Both the position numbers and the translations under genes were made by a program. A DNA stretch of 32,372 nucleotides. Origin: an uncultured bacterium (lineage in GTDB: Bacteria; Bacteroidota; Bacteroidia; Chitinophagales; Chitinophagaceae). The notes under the pieces were generated by a model that was not told where the DNA came from, ran no database searches, and was given only the letters and a program-made list of their open reading frames with translations. Below are positions 8,100 through 16,476 of the stretch, piece after piece (position 1 is the first letter of the stretch; each line of letters starts with the position of its first letter). The stretch covers positions 1-32,372 of the forward strand of contig CAJBZC010000114.1 in assembly GCA_903959965.1 (NCBI GenBank), read 5' to 3'.

Positions 8100-8119
8100 G
8101 CCCCTATGGAAATAGGGGC
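8090..8119 (-). terminator. Stem-loop terminator reading on the - strand, downstream of prfA
   Basis: GCCCCTAT (8100-8107) and ATAGGGGC (8112-8119) form a perfect 8-bp stem around a GGAA tetraloop. On the - strand it is followed by TTATTTTTTG, the classical terminator shape. It lies about 240 b beyond the prfA stop and directly after the VanZ stop codon on the + strand. Confidence 0.65.
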
Positions 8120-8357
8120 CGTAACCAAAACTAACTGCTTATGAGAAATTTGACTGCTTACCTGATTTAGACGCTTTGAAAACGCCATTGGTTTGCCTGT
8201 CAGCTGTTAATGAAAGGTCAAGATTGTACGTTGACGTTTCAAAACAATGCTCAAAAACAAATATTGGATGACAAACTGTTCACAAACTTTCTTAACGAAA
8301 TGTTAAAGGGATTGAGGGAACAGTTTCGCTTTGTTTAAACGTGGACTCAACACGGAC
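8120..8357. other. Gene-free segment between vanZ and prfA with structured repeats
   Basis: No credible gene is seen. It holds a nine-codon open frame MRNLTAYLI (8141-8170, + strand), a direct repeat ACTGCTTA (8134-8141 and 8153-8160), and a 9-bp inverted repeat AAACTGTTC / GAACAGTTT (8273-8281 and 8318-8326) enclosing a smaller TTAAC/GTTAA hairpin. On the - strand this would be the long 3' untranslated region of prfA. Confidence 0.5.
8273..8326. repeat. 9-bp inverted repeat with nested hairpin near the prfA 3' end
   Basis: AAACTGTTC (8273-8281) is the exact reverse complement of GAACAGTTT (8318-8326) with a 36-b spacer. Inside the spacer TTAAC and GTTAA (around 8292-8305) form a second small stem. 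It starts about 30 b past the prfA stop and may act as an RNA 3'-end structure; function is inferred. Confidence 0.45.
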
Positions 8358-9422
8358 TCACTGCTGCTGGGCCATTTTCTCAGCATTTTCTGCAAATTGA
8401 AGCGCATCAATCAGTTCCTGGATTTCGCCGTTCATAACCTCTCCCAGATTATACAGCGTCATACCGATACGATGGTCCGTCACCCTTCCCTGCGGAAAAT
8501 TATAGGTACGGATCTTGGCAGACCGGTCACCCGTGCTGACGAGACTCTTTCTTCTTCTGGAGATTTCCTCTTCCTGCTTCCGGACCTGTTCTTCATATAG
8601 GCGCGTGCGAAGCATCTGCATCGCCTTTTCACGATTGCCCAGCTGTGTACGCTCTGTCTGGCAGATAACTACCGTACCCGTGGGGATATGCGTCAACATC
8701 ACCTTAGTTTCCACCTTGTTCACGTTCTGGCCACCGGCGCCGCCACTTCGGGCAGTTTCCATCTTCACATCACTTTCCCGGATCTCGACGTCCACTTCCT
8801 CGGCTTCGGGCATGACGGCAACCGTTGCCGCACTCGTATGCACACGTCCACTGGCCTCCGTATCAGGTACGCGCTGCACACGATGCACGCCGCTTTCGAA
8901 TTTCAGGATGCCATACACATCATCCCCCACAACCTCAAGTTGTACTTCCTTGAAGCCGCCGACGGATCCCTCGTTCTCCGTAAGAATACTGGTTCGCCAA
9001 CCCTTTCTTTCACAATACCTCAGATACATTCGGAGCAGGTCTCCGGCGAAAAGCGAGGCTTCATCGCCTCCCGTTCCTGCCCGGATCTCGATGATCGCAT
9101 TCTTGTCGTCTTGTGGGTCTTTCGGGATCAACAGATTTCGGATATACTGCTCCATCGTGCCTCGCTGTTCGTCAAGTCCGGCCGCTTCAAGTTTGGCCAG
9201 CTCGCGCAACTCATCATCATCACCATGAAGCGCCTCGCGATTGAATTCAATATCACCAAGCAGCCGCTGGTAGGATTCATAGGCCTGCACAATACGCTCG
9301 AGACTACGATATTCCTTGCTGACCTGGGCGAACTGGCGATTATTGCCTACGATCTCCGGGTTGGTCAGTGCAATACCGAGTTCATCGAACCTGGCTTTGA
9401 TTGCGGCTAGTTTGTCAAGCAT
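8358..9422 (-). CDS. prfA: Peptide chain release factor 1
   Basis: This is the cytoplasmic class I release factor that reads UAA and UAG and triggers peptide hydrolysis on the ribosome. The catalytic GGQ lies at residues 230-232 in [14 protein letters not shown]; its glutamine is the usual PrmC methylation target. The codon-reading tripeptide is PDT (186-188, in [13 protein letters not shown]), a form of the RF1 P-x-T motif rather than the SPF of RF2, so this is RF1 and not RF2. The N-terminal helical domain spans about 1-105. Length is 354, normal for the family. An exact TAACTTTG promoter box lies about 58 b upstream. It is divergent from the amidohydrolase gene and ends before a gene-free, structured 3' region. 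No prmC is next to it. Confidence 0.96.
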   Translation of the reverse strand: MLDKLAAIKARFDELGIALTNPEIVGNNRQFAQVSKEYRSLERIVQAYESYQRLLGDIEFNREALHGDDDELRELAKLEAAGLDEQRGTMEQYIRNLLIPKDPQDDKNAIIEIRAGTGGDEASLFAGDLLRMYLRYCERKGWRTSILTENEGSVGGFKEVQLEVVGDDVYGILKFESGVHRVQRVPDTEASGRVHTSAATVAVMPEAEEVDVEIRESDVKMETARSGGAGGQNVNKVETKVMLTHIPTGTVVICQTERTQLGNREKAMQMLRTRLYEEQVRKQEEEISRRRKSLVSTGDRSAKIRTYNFPQGRVTDHRIGMTLYNLGEVMNGEIQELIDALQFAENAEKMAQQQ

Positions 9423-9479
9423 GCGTGAATAGAGTGAGATCGTCCACCTTTGTTACAGGAAGACGTAATTTCAGGGGGA

Positions 9480-9487
9480 CAAAGTTA
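9480..9487 (-). promoter_or_regulatory. -7 promoter box for prfA
   Basis: On the - strand this reads TAACTTTG followed by T, an exact TAnnTTTG match. It is 57 b before the prfA ATG, giving a leader of about 50 b. No clear TTG occurs at the -33 distance. Confidence 0.55.
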
Positions 9488-9500
9488 ACCAAATCATCGT

Positions 9501-10685
9501 ATGCCGGGGATGAAATTGAAGGCAGACAGGATATTCGATGGCTGTCAATGGCTGGAGAGCGATCGTGTGCTGATCACGGATGCAAACGGACAGATCGTCG
9601 ATATCATTCCCGAAGCCGAAGCGGGAGAAGATATCATGCGATACAAAGGAACACTTTGCCCCGGATTCGTAAACGTACACGGCCACCTGGAACTCAGTCA
9701 CCTCCAAGGGCATATGTTACGCGGAACCGGCCTTCCTGGATTTCTGACGCAAGTCATCCAACAGCGTGGCTTCGATCCGGCTCAGATCCTCGATGCTATG
9801 TTCCGGGCGGATCGGGAAATGTATCAGGCAGGCATACAGGCCATGGGAGACATCTGTAACACCGCAGACTCCATCCCCGTGAAGGCCGCCAGCCGCATCA
9901 GATGGTACAACTTCATCGAAGTACTGAGTAGCAGGGATGAAGGCGCAGCACAACGTCTGGCATATTTTACCGATATACGGGACAGATTCCGGGAGACACG
10001 CTCACATATCCGGAACAGACAACCACCCTCTCCCGCCTCGCTCGCTCCACATGCACCTTACAGTGTAAGTCCGCTGAGTTTCCAAAACATCAACCTGGCA
10101 ACAACGGGAGAAACCGTCTCCCTGCACAGTCAGGAATCCCAGGCAGAAGATGAGTTATTCAGACACGGGACCGGCCCCTTCCTTGATTTTTACCGGTCGA
10201 TTGGCTTGACAGAGAACCCGGTCTCTGTAACGGGAAAATCAAGTCTAATGTCGGTACTTCCTTACTTCAACGGCAGGCAACGCATCATCCTGGTGCATAA
10301 TACATACACGACTGAAGATGACCTGTCATTTGCCGACAACATGGCACGTGAAAGAGGCCTATCCATTCACTATTGCCTGTGCCCGAATGCCAATCTTTTT
10401 ATTGAAGGCAGTTTGCCACCGGTCTCTTTGCTGTTGGCCGATGATCGAAATATTGTCATTGGCACGGACAGCCTGGCCAGCAACGATGGTTTAAGTATTG
10501 CATCGGAACTCAACACCCTGCTGAAGGCATTCCCCTCCTTAGCTGTAGAACAGGTTCTGAAATGGGCTACCTCCAACGGTGCTGCCGCCCTCGGCTTTGA
10601 AAACGAACTGGGCAGTTTCCGGATAGGAAAAACACCTGGGGTCATCCTGTTGGATGATCAACTGTCTGTACAACGGATTTGTTGA
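9501..10685 (+). CDS. Amidohydrolase-family deaminase (aminofutalosine / S-adenosylhomocysteine deaminase-like)
   Basis: This is a metal-dependent hydrolase of the amidohydrolase superfamily, in the branch that includes chlorohydrolases, S-adenosylhomocysteine deaminase and aminodeoxyfutalosine deaminase. Metal ligands are visible: H60 and H62 in FVNVHGHLELSHL, H209 in LHSQE with the acid-base E212, and D323 in IGTDSLASNDGLSI. H184 (APHAPYS) and H266 (LVHNTYT) complete the site. The 394 residues cover the small beta domain at both ends and the barrel between. No signal peptide is seen, so it should be cytoplasmic. The ATG at 9501 or the one at 9510 could be the start. If it is an aminofutalosine deaminase it would act in menaquinone synthesis, but no other mqn genes are in the window, so the substrate is left open. 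Confidence 0.85.
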   Translation: MPGMKLKADRIFDGCQWLESDRVLITDANGQIVDIIPEAEAGEDIMRYKGTLCPGFVNVHGHLELSHLQGHMLRGTGLPGFLTQVIQQRGFDPAQILDAMFRADREMYQAGIQAMGDICNTADSIPVKAASRIRWYNFIEVLSSRDEGAAQRLAYFTDIRDRFRETRSHIRNRQPPSPASLAPHAPYSVSPLSFQNINLATTGETVSLHSQESQAEDELFRHGTGPFLDFYRSIGLTENPVSVTGKSSLMSVLPYFNGRQRIILVHNTYTTEDDLSFADNMARERGLSIHYCLCPNANLFIEGSLPPVSLLLADDRNIVIGTDSLASNDGLSIASELNTLLKAFPSLAVEQVLKWATSNGAAALGFENELGSFRIGKTPGVILLDDQLSVQRIC

Positions 10686-10705
10686 AAATGCACAGTCCCT
10701 TTCAA
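10682..10705. terminator. Small inverted repeat across two convergent stop codons
   Basis: TTGAAA (10682-10687) pairs with TTTCAA (10700-10705) around a 12-b loop. The arms contain the amidohydrolase stop and the recO stop. The stem is short and AT-rich with no T-run; a weak bidirectional terminator is possible but unproven. Confidence 0.25.
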
Positions 10706-11439
10706 TCTAATAATGTCTGTAAAACCGGCAGGGATCTTAATGGCCCGAAATCAGAGAGATGTAGTCGATAATACTGCATGCATACCTCCAGCAGTTGACG
10801 TCTGAGGTCCCGGTTCAAGGGAATCTCCGGGAGATCTGACGGCATCGTGACTTTCAGAAACTGACTGATCCGATCACTAATGACCGGATCCGCCCAGTGG
10901 GGATGATCGGGGGGCTCCGGAATAAAGATCCCCTCCTGGAGATCCAGGAAAAAGGGCTCGGGGACTGTAGAATCCTCCATCCTGAATCCAAAGAAATGAG
11001 TCAGGTGCAACGCAAAAAAAATCGGAAAATTTGCAGATACCAACGGTTCAGCTTCATCCAACCCGACCAGTGCATCCTCCGTAAATTGAAACAGCTCCGT
11101 CATGGGATCAGGCTGTTTCAGGCATTTCTGCAAAACCTCCATCATAAAGATGACGACCGTCTGCTTCCGAATATCCCGGTCAATGGTCCGATAAAGCCTC
11201 GCCCACTGGCATTCCCGGATATGATGCAGACCCTGCCGGTCATGATGTGTGACCACCAGATCAAGTATGTTTGACGGCTGGAACTGGCTGGCACGTAAGC
11301 CGGAACTAATGCCCGACTTTCGTACCCCCTTCACCATATAACTCTGCATGCCGAACTTTTCCGTAAAAATGGTCACGATCAAGCTCGTTTCACCGTATTT
11401 AACCTGCCTGACGACGATGCCCCGGGTCTTGTGTAACAT
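10702..11439 (-). CDS. recO: DNA repair protein RecO
   Basis: RecO acts with RecR and RecF in the cytoplasm to load RecA on gapped single-stranded DNA and to anneal strands. The N-terminal OB-fold is recognisable from MLHKTRGIVVRQVKYGETSLIVTIFTEKFG through the YMVKGVR stretch, and the helical C-terminal region covers about residues 80-245. The CxxC zinc-binding pairs known from some RecO proteins (for example Deinococcus) are absent here; the few cysteines are isolated. At 245 residues the length is typical. It lies 24 b downstream of porZ on the same strand, so it is probably expressed from the porZ promoter. It converges on the amidohydrolase gene with a 16-b gap. Confidence 0.93.
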   Translation of the reverse strand: MLHKTRGIVVRQVKYGETSLIVTIFTEKFGMQSYMVKGVRKSGISSGLRASQFQPSNILDLVVTHHDRQGLHHIRECQWARLYRTIDRDIRKQTVVIFMMEVLQKCLKQPDPMTELFQFTEDALVGLDEAEPLVSANFPIFFALHLTHFFGFRMEDSTVPEPFFLDLQEGIFIPEPPDHPHWADPVISDRISQFLKVTMPSDLPEIPLNRDLRRQLLEVCMQYYRLHLSDFGPLRSLPVLQTLLD

Positions 11440-11463
11440 GCTATTCTTTTGATGACACCGCCC

Positions 11464-13749
11464 TCACCGGACAATGAACACTTTGGTCACTAAGCGTTCC
11501 CGCCCCGTATCATCTGTTGCGATGACAAGATACGCTCCGCTGGCGACCCGTTCCCCCCGGTAATTCAGACCATTCCATACGGCCTGTCCTCCAAGGGCAC
11601 GGGTTTGATGCACTAGTCGTCCGTCGGGTTCCGTAATCTTCACTATGCCATCCTGCATCAACCCCCTGATGGCGATGGTACCGCTGTAACCCGGAGGAAC
11701 AGGATTCGGAAATACCACTACTTTTCCTGCAGTAGCCTCTGACGTCGTCGCCGTACCCCTAAAGGAACAGATGCCATCAAACGTGGAGATGAAAACCTCT
11801 CCCGTCAGTGGCACCACGGCAATGCGGTGCACCAGGTCGTTCAGCAACGGACTGTTCCGTTCGGTAAAGCGGTGAATGATCCTTGAACCGTCCATCCCCA
11901 CCAGCCAGACTCCGTTTCGGGTTCCGATCCACTTACGGTTGGCACCATCCACGGCGATCGTCCTGACCTCTTCGTCTCCAAACAGATAGCCCGCAAAACG
12001 GTCGAGCTGCACCACCGGCTGAAAAGCTTCGCAAGCAGCTGAAAAGGGATCTTCAAGACATTGGATGATACATACGCCCTTGGAAGTACCCACCCAAAGG
12101 AATCCATCCCGATCCAGGGCAATACATTGCACGGTTGAAGATGGAAGATTTCCCTGCCCAACCCCCTGTCTGAAAAATCTCCACCGGTCATCGGAAGGAT
12201 TGTCGGGCGTACCCCGGTCATCCAGACAGAAAAGTCCGTTCCCCTTGGGTGCCACAATCCATTTATAACCGAATTCATCGATGAGTATCTGTGAAACGGC
12301 ATTCTCCGTATGCAGAAAGGGGATAGTGAAACGTATCCATTTACCGTCTTTCTTTCTGGCCACCAGGTTCTGTGGAGCCCCATAATTGGAGATCCAGAGG
12401 GTTCCTTCCTTATCGACTGCCAATCCGGACACACGAAAGGATCCGCGGTCACCGACCGTCTCCTGTAATCCCGTACCCTGTTTAAAAATACGGATGTCAT
12501 TGTTTGAGGTGATCTCCACCAGACCACCACCAAAGGAACCAGCAAAGACCGAACCTGAAACCGGATCCCCGGCCAATGCTACCAGGTCCAGCAGACTGTC
12601 CAATACAGACCGGACATAGAGGTTGATGTTCGACCAACCTGCATCCGTAAGTCGGTAGAGTCCATTGGGATTGTAGGTGTAATTCCATGCATCATTCACG
12701 GCTCCCGCCGCTGCCCACACCTGATCTTCGAAGACCATGATATCGCCCGCCGCCGTATTGATGGGTGAATTGGGGAAGATTCGAGAAGACCTCCCTTCCG
12801 ATATCCTTAATAACCCGTTATTTTGATCGGCAACCCAAAGGGAGTTGCCCTGTATTACCGCCTGTCGGGGCAACGAAAGATCCGGATGCTCGATAATTCC
12901 TCGGATCTGACCCCGTGCATCCATCCGAATGACATAGTTTTTGCCCGGTCTCTGCAGACAAATCAGCAGCTGTCCGCCGGAGACATCCAAACCCAGGACG
13001 GAGCCGGTAAACACAGATGTCCAGCGACCATCGATGCGCATGTGCAAGGTGTCCCGGACGACGGCGACGAGCGTCTGATCGATCAAATCCACAAACCTTA
13101 CAGCTCCGGACGGAAAGCCAGGTGCCCCGACCGTCCTCCATTGACGATGATCAGCCAGATTTACTCCGTTGGCAGGAGCTGCTTTCAAACCTTCAGCTGT
13201 AGCTGCGAAGATGCTGTCGCTCGTCCTCAAGAGGTCATAGACTGCAATATTTCCCCCGGTTGTCGAAGGACGCCAGGTATCCTTCACTTCACGTCTGTCG
13301 GGATTCAATACGACGATACCCAGCCCGGTTGCCAACATGATCTCGTTACCCTGCCATGCTACGTGATGACAGGTCTTATCACCTGGAACCGAACTCAGCA
13401 TCAGATCCGGGATATTCCGAACCCTGTTCCCATCGATCAGATCCACATTCCCGTTCTCATAGACCAATACGATCCGCTTTCCCGTTGACTCACAAGCCAT
13501 TTTCCGGACCCTTAACTCACTCAATCCATTGATCTTGGTCAACCGGTCGAATGATGCTTCCTGGGTGTCATAGCGAAAAAATCCGTAGGGTGTGGCACAA
13601 AGGACCTCATTGCCGGCCATAGCCACCTGGAGCGCATTGTTGAAAGGGAGATGCTCCCTCCATGCACCGATGGGAGGAAGTTCCTGAGCATGCAGGCTGC
13701 AGACATGCATTGAAAGGCTCAGAATGATCAGGCTTCGGAGATTCACCAT
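11464..13749 (-). CDS. porZ: PorZ-like type IX secretion system surface protein (beta-propellers plus C-terminal sorting domain)
   Basis: PorZ is a cell-surface component of the type IX secretion system that helps attach cargo to anionic lipopolysaccharide. The 761-residue product begins with a signal peptide (to about residue 21, SLHAQ). The start ELPPIGAWREHLPFNNALQV is characteristic of PorZ. Two beta-propeller regions follow, with repeated blades such as DKEGTLWISNYG, DEFGYKWIVAPKG, DRDGFLWVGTSKG and GANRKWIGTRNG. The last ~85 residues form a type A C-terminal domain: VVVFPNPVPPGY, then VKITEPDGRLV, WNGLNYRGERVASGAYLV and the end KVFIVR. The blades also resemble two-component-regulator propellers, but there is no kinase or membrane segment. 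Length is near that of Porphyromonas PorZ. It is upstream of recO. Confidence in the exact name is lower than in the architecture. Confidence 0.82.
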   Translation of the reverse strand: MVNLRSLIILSLSMHVCSLHAQELPPIGAWREHLPFNNALQVAMAGNEVLCATPYGFFRYDTQEASFDRLTKINGLSELRVRKMACESTGKRIVLVYENGNVDLIDGNRVRNIPDLMLSSVPGDKTCHHVAWQGNEIMLATGLGIVVLNPDRREVKDTWRPSTTGGNIAVYDLLRTSDSIFAATAEGLKAAPANGVNLADHRQWRTVGAPGFPSGAVRFVDLIDQTLVAVVRDTLHMRIDGRWTSVFTGSVLGLDVSGGQLLICLQRPGKNYVIRMDARGQIRGIIEHPDLSLPRQAVIQGNSLWVADQNNGLLRISEGRSSRIFPNSPINTAAGDIMVFEDQVWAAAGAVNDAWNYTYNPNGLYRLTDAGWSNINLYVRSVLDSLLDLVALAGDPVSGSVFAGSFGGGLVEITSNNDIRIFKQGTGLQETVGDRGSFRVSGLAVDKEGTLWISNYGAPQNLVARKKDGKWIRFTIPFLHTENAVSQILIDEFGYKWIVAPKGNGLFCLDDRGTPDNPSDDRWRFFRQGVGQGNLPSSTVQCIALDRDGFLWVGTSKGVCIIQCLEDPFSAACEAFQPVVQLDRFAGYLFGDEEVRTIAVDGANRKWIGTRNGVWLVGMDGSRIIHRFTERNSPLLNDLVHRIAVVPLTGEVFISTFDGICSFRGTATTSEATAGKVVVFPNPVPPGYSGTIAIRGLMQDGIVKITEPDGRLVHQTRALGGQAVWNGLNYRGERVASGAYLVIATDDTGRERLVTKVFIVR

Positions 13750-13886
13750 GTAAAAATATCGAAAAAGGAGGCGGCCACATGATCAGGATGTGAATTTCAA
13801 TGGATCACAAGCATGGGTTTCCATAGCCACTCCTGATCGCATGATTAAATTACGTTCCTTTGTGAGCGAAATGAAATACAGCTGAT
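13750..13886. promoter_or_regulatory. Divergent intergenic region between porZ and the MMPL transporter
   Basis: This 137-b gap must hold both promoters. It contains an inverted repeat ATCAGGA (13782-13788) / TCCTGAT (13831-13837) with a small ATGG/CCAT hairpin between the arms. A weak -7-like TACGTTCC lies at 13851-13858. A four-codon open frame (ATG at 13871, TGA at 13883-13885) ends one base before the MMPL ATG. Confidence 0.4.
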
Positions 13887-16235
13887 ATGTGGCAAAAAAT
13901 CGGTGAAGCCGTACTGCGCTATCGTCTCGCCCTACTTCTTAGTATCGTAGGCATAACCGGCATCATGGCGTACTACGCCGCACAGGTGAAAATGAGTTAT
14001 GACTTCATCAGAGCCATACCCACCGACCACCCGCAGTACCAGTCTTACTTGTCTTTCAAAGAAAAGTTTGGTGAAGATGGCAACATTTTGGCAGTAGGAT
14101 TCCAGACCAAGAAACTATTTGAATGGAAAACCTTCAACCGATTCAGTGCACTGCATGATTCAATAAAGCGGATTCGTGGTGTAGACGATGTACTCAGTCC
14201 CGTTTCCGCCATAAATCTGGTGAAAAATGAAGGTACCGGGCGACTGATGGCTGTGCGGATATTCCCGGCACGAGCGTCGAATCAGTTTGAAATGGACAGT
14301 GCACGCACGGTTTTTGAAAATCTCCCTTTTTACAGAGGCCTGATGTACAATCCCGAGTCCGGAACCTATCTGCTGGGCGTGAGCATTTCAAAAAATGTAC
14401 TGAACAGCAAGACAAGGGATACGGTGGTCGCAGATATCGAGACGGCAACTGCTGCTTTTGAGCGGGAAACAGGTATCAAACTGAGATACAGCGGGCTTCC
14501 GCACATCAGAACCTATATGACCACCCGAATCAATGCGGAGATGCGATTGTTCCTGCTGGGGTCCATCCTGTTTTCCGCACTGATACTGTTGCTTTTCTTC
14601 CGATCATTCAGCACTACCGTGTTATCCTTGTCGGTTGTGATCATGGGGGTCATATGGAGTATGGGGACCTTACATCTCTTCGGTTTCAAGATCACGTTGC
14701 TTTCCGCGCTCATACCGCCGCTGATCGTGGTGATCGGGATTCCCAACTGCATCTATTTCCTGAACAAGTATCATACTTCCTACATCAACAAGACGGATCA
14801 ACGCAAGGCCCTGGTGGAGATGGTGGGGAAGATGGGCATCGTCACCCTGTTCTGCAATATCGCAGCTGCTATCGGTTTTGGGGTATTCGCGCTCACCAGC
14901 AGTGTGATCCTGAAGGAATTTGGCATCGTGGCTGGCATCAACATCATGGCCTTATTTTTCATATCCCTCATCGTTATCCCGGCCGTACTCAGCTATCTGC
15001 CCATTCCGAAAGAAAAGCATACTAGATATCTCACCAATCCCTGGCTGACCTCCATCCTGACCAGGATAGAAAGATGGGTATTCGCTCACACAAAGTGGGT
15101 CTATGCCATCACCATTGCCCTTGTCCTGTTTTCCGTTGCAGGAATCTTCAGACTAAGATCTGAAGGCTTTGTAGTGGATGATCTGCCCGAGGAAGACCAG
15201 GTGTTCAGTGACCTGAAATTCTTCGAGACGCATTTCAAAGGGGTCATTCCGCTTGAGATCGTAGTGGACAGCCGAAAAAAGAACGGACTTTCCGGGATGC
15301 GTGCGCTGACTGTTTTCGAACAGATAGACTCTTTTTCGGCTTACATCACTCGGAGACCGGACATGGCGCGTCCGCTTTCCCTGGCGGAAGGTTTGAAATT
15401 TGCAAAACAGGGTTTCTATGACGGCGACAGCAACAATTACGTGTTGCCCAATGCCTTTGACGGAGCCTTTGTCGGAGAATATCTACGCCCTTCTAAAGCC
15501 AATGGAAATACGACAAACGTCGGCTTTGAACGCATCATGAAATCCTTCATCGACAGCAACAGACAGGTAACTCGTATATCGATCAATATGGCGGATGTAG
15601 GAAGCAGAAGACTGCCAATGATTCTCGATTCCCTGAAAACGGTTACAAACCGCCTGTTCGATACTTCGAAATACACGGTATCCTTCACGGGTACCAGCGT
15701 GACTTTCCTGGAAGGCAGCCGGTTCATCATAAACGGGCTATGGGAAAGTATATTCTGGGCATTCCTGCTGATCTCAGCCAGCATGCTATATCTGTTCCGC
15801 TCACTCAGGATCCTGGTTTGCTCACTCATCCCCAACATCATCCCCCTGGTCATGACGGCGGGCGTGATGGGTTGGATGAATATCCCACTTAAACCTTCAA
15901 CTGTATTGGTATTTAGTGTGGCTTTGGGGATCGCCATCGATGTGACCATCCGTTTTCTTGTGAATTATAAACAGGAATTGCCGCTTCAGAAGGGCAATGT
16001 TCGCGAGACCGTCATGAACACGATCCGACAGACAGGGATCAGCATCATTTATACATCGCTGGTATTGATTGCCGGATTCATCATCTTCGTCTTCAGCGGT
16101 TTTGGAGGTACACAAGCACTGGGCTGGCTGACATCTTTGACTTTGTTCACGGCGACAGTAACCAACCTCGTACTACTTCCTGTACTGCTGATGGCTTTCG
16201 ATAACACACCGCGTTATTCAATCAACAAGGGTTAG
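13887..16235 (+). CDS. MMPL/RND-family transporter permease
   Basis: This is a large inner-membrane permease of the RND superfamily, of the MMPL/HAE3 type that moves lipids or hydrophobic compounds. In 782 residues there are two similar halves. The first membrane helix is at about 14-32, a periplasmic loop runs to about 215, and a five-helix cluster spans about 218-375 (LIVVIGIPNCIYFLNKYH in it). The second half repeats this: a helix near 395-415, a loop to about 615, then a cluster to 775 with SVALGIAIDVTIRFLVNY, whose Asp is in the position of the RND family proton-relay motif. The protein lacks a lipobox or fusion partner, and no periplasmic adaptor or outer-membrane channel gene is adjacent, as is usual for HAE3/MMPL and not for AcrB-type pumps. 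Substrate unknown; hopanoid or lipid export is only a possibility. Confidence 0.88.
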   Translation: MWQKIGEAVLRYRLALLLSIVGITGIMAYYAAQVKMSYDFIRAIPTDHPQYQSYLSFKEKFGEDGNILAVGFQTKKLFEWKTFNRFSALHDSIKRIRGVDDVLSPVSAINLVKNEGTGRLMAVRIFPARASNQFEMDSARTVFENLPFYRGLMYNPESGTYLLGVSISKNVLNSKTRDTVVADIETATAAFERETGIKLRYSGLPHIRTYMTTRINAEMRLFLLGSILFSALILLLFFRSFSTTVLSLSVVIMGVIWSMGTLHLFGFKITLLSALIPPLIVVIGIPNCIYFLNKYHTSYINKTDQRKALVEMVGKMGIVTLFCNIAAAIGFGVFALTSSVILKEFGIVAGINIMALFFISLIVIPAVLSYLPIPKEKHTRYLTNPWLTSILTRIERWVFAHTKWVYAITIALVLFSVAGIFRLRSEGFVVDDLPEEDQVFSDLKFFETHFKGVIPLEIVVDSRKKNGLSGMRALTVFEQIDSFSAYITRRPDMARPLSLAEGLKFAKQGFYDGDSNNYVLPNAFDGAFVGEYLRPSKANGNTTNVGFERIMKSFIDSNRQVTRISINMADVGSRRLPMILDSLKTVTNRLFDTSKYTVSFTGTSVTFLEGSRFIINGLWESIFWAFLLISASMLYLFRSLRILVCSLIPNIIPLVMTAGVMGWMNIPLKPSTVLVFSVALGIAIDVTIRFLVNYKQELPLQKGNVRETVMNTIRQTGISIIYTSLVLIAGFIIFVFSGFGGTQALGWLTSLTLFTATVTNLVLLPVLLMAFDNTPRYSINKG

Positions 16236-16421
16236 AGATAACAAAGTCAGCAGAGATTCCATCAAGGCTCAACCTACAGAAGTTATCCATGATACCCGTT
16301 GGGAATACGCTTGTATTTCCCATTGCAGTGCAGACAATGCGCACACTATAGCCGGCCTGTCTGTAAATTTTCATGAGGATTGGATATTTGTGTTGACCTC
16401 GACTCATGTCATATTTAAAAA
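16236..16421. other. Gene-free gap downstream of the MMPL transporter
   Basis: I see no supported gene, RNA or promoter here. A 78-codon frame on the - strand (16222-16458) begins inside the terminator hairpin and overlaps the MMPL 3' end, so it is not called. Confidence 0.4.
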
Positions 16422-16456
16422 GCAAATGGCCGCTCTTTGACAGAGCGGCCATTTGC
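16411..16456 (-). terminator. Strong terminator of the susCD-lipoprotein operon
   Basis: A perfect 15-bp stem is formed by GCAAATGGCCGCTCT (16422-16436) and AGAGCGGCCATTTGC (16442-16456) around a 5-b loop. On the - strand the stem is followed by TTTTTAAATAT. It lies 20 b beyond the stop of the last operon gene; on the + strand there is no T-run. Confidence 0.9.
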
Positions 16457-16476
16457 ATGTTGTATCAGTTATGATA

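Noticed and set aside
11464-13749. Two-component sensor reading of the propeller protein
   Set aside because: There is no membrane segment, kinase or response-regulator domain; the C-terminal type IX domain fits PorZ.
16222-16458. 78-codon frame on the - strand between the MMPL and lipoprotein genes
   Set aside because: It begins within the 15-bp terminator hairpin, overlaps the MMPL 3' end, and shows no family motif or promoter.
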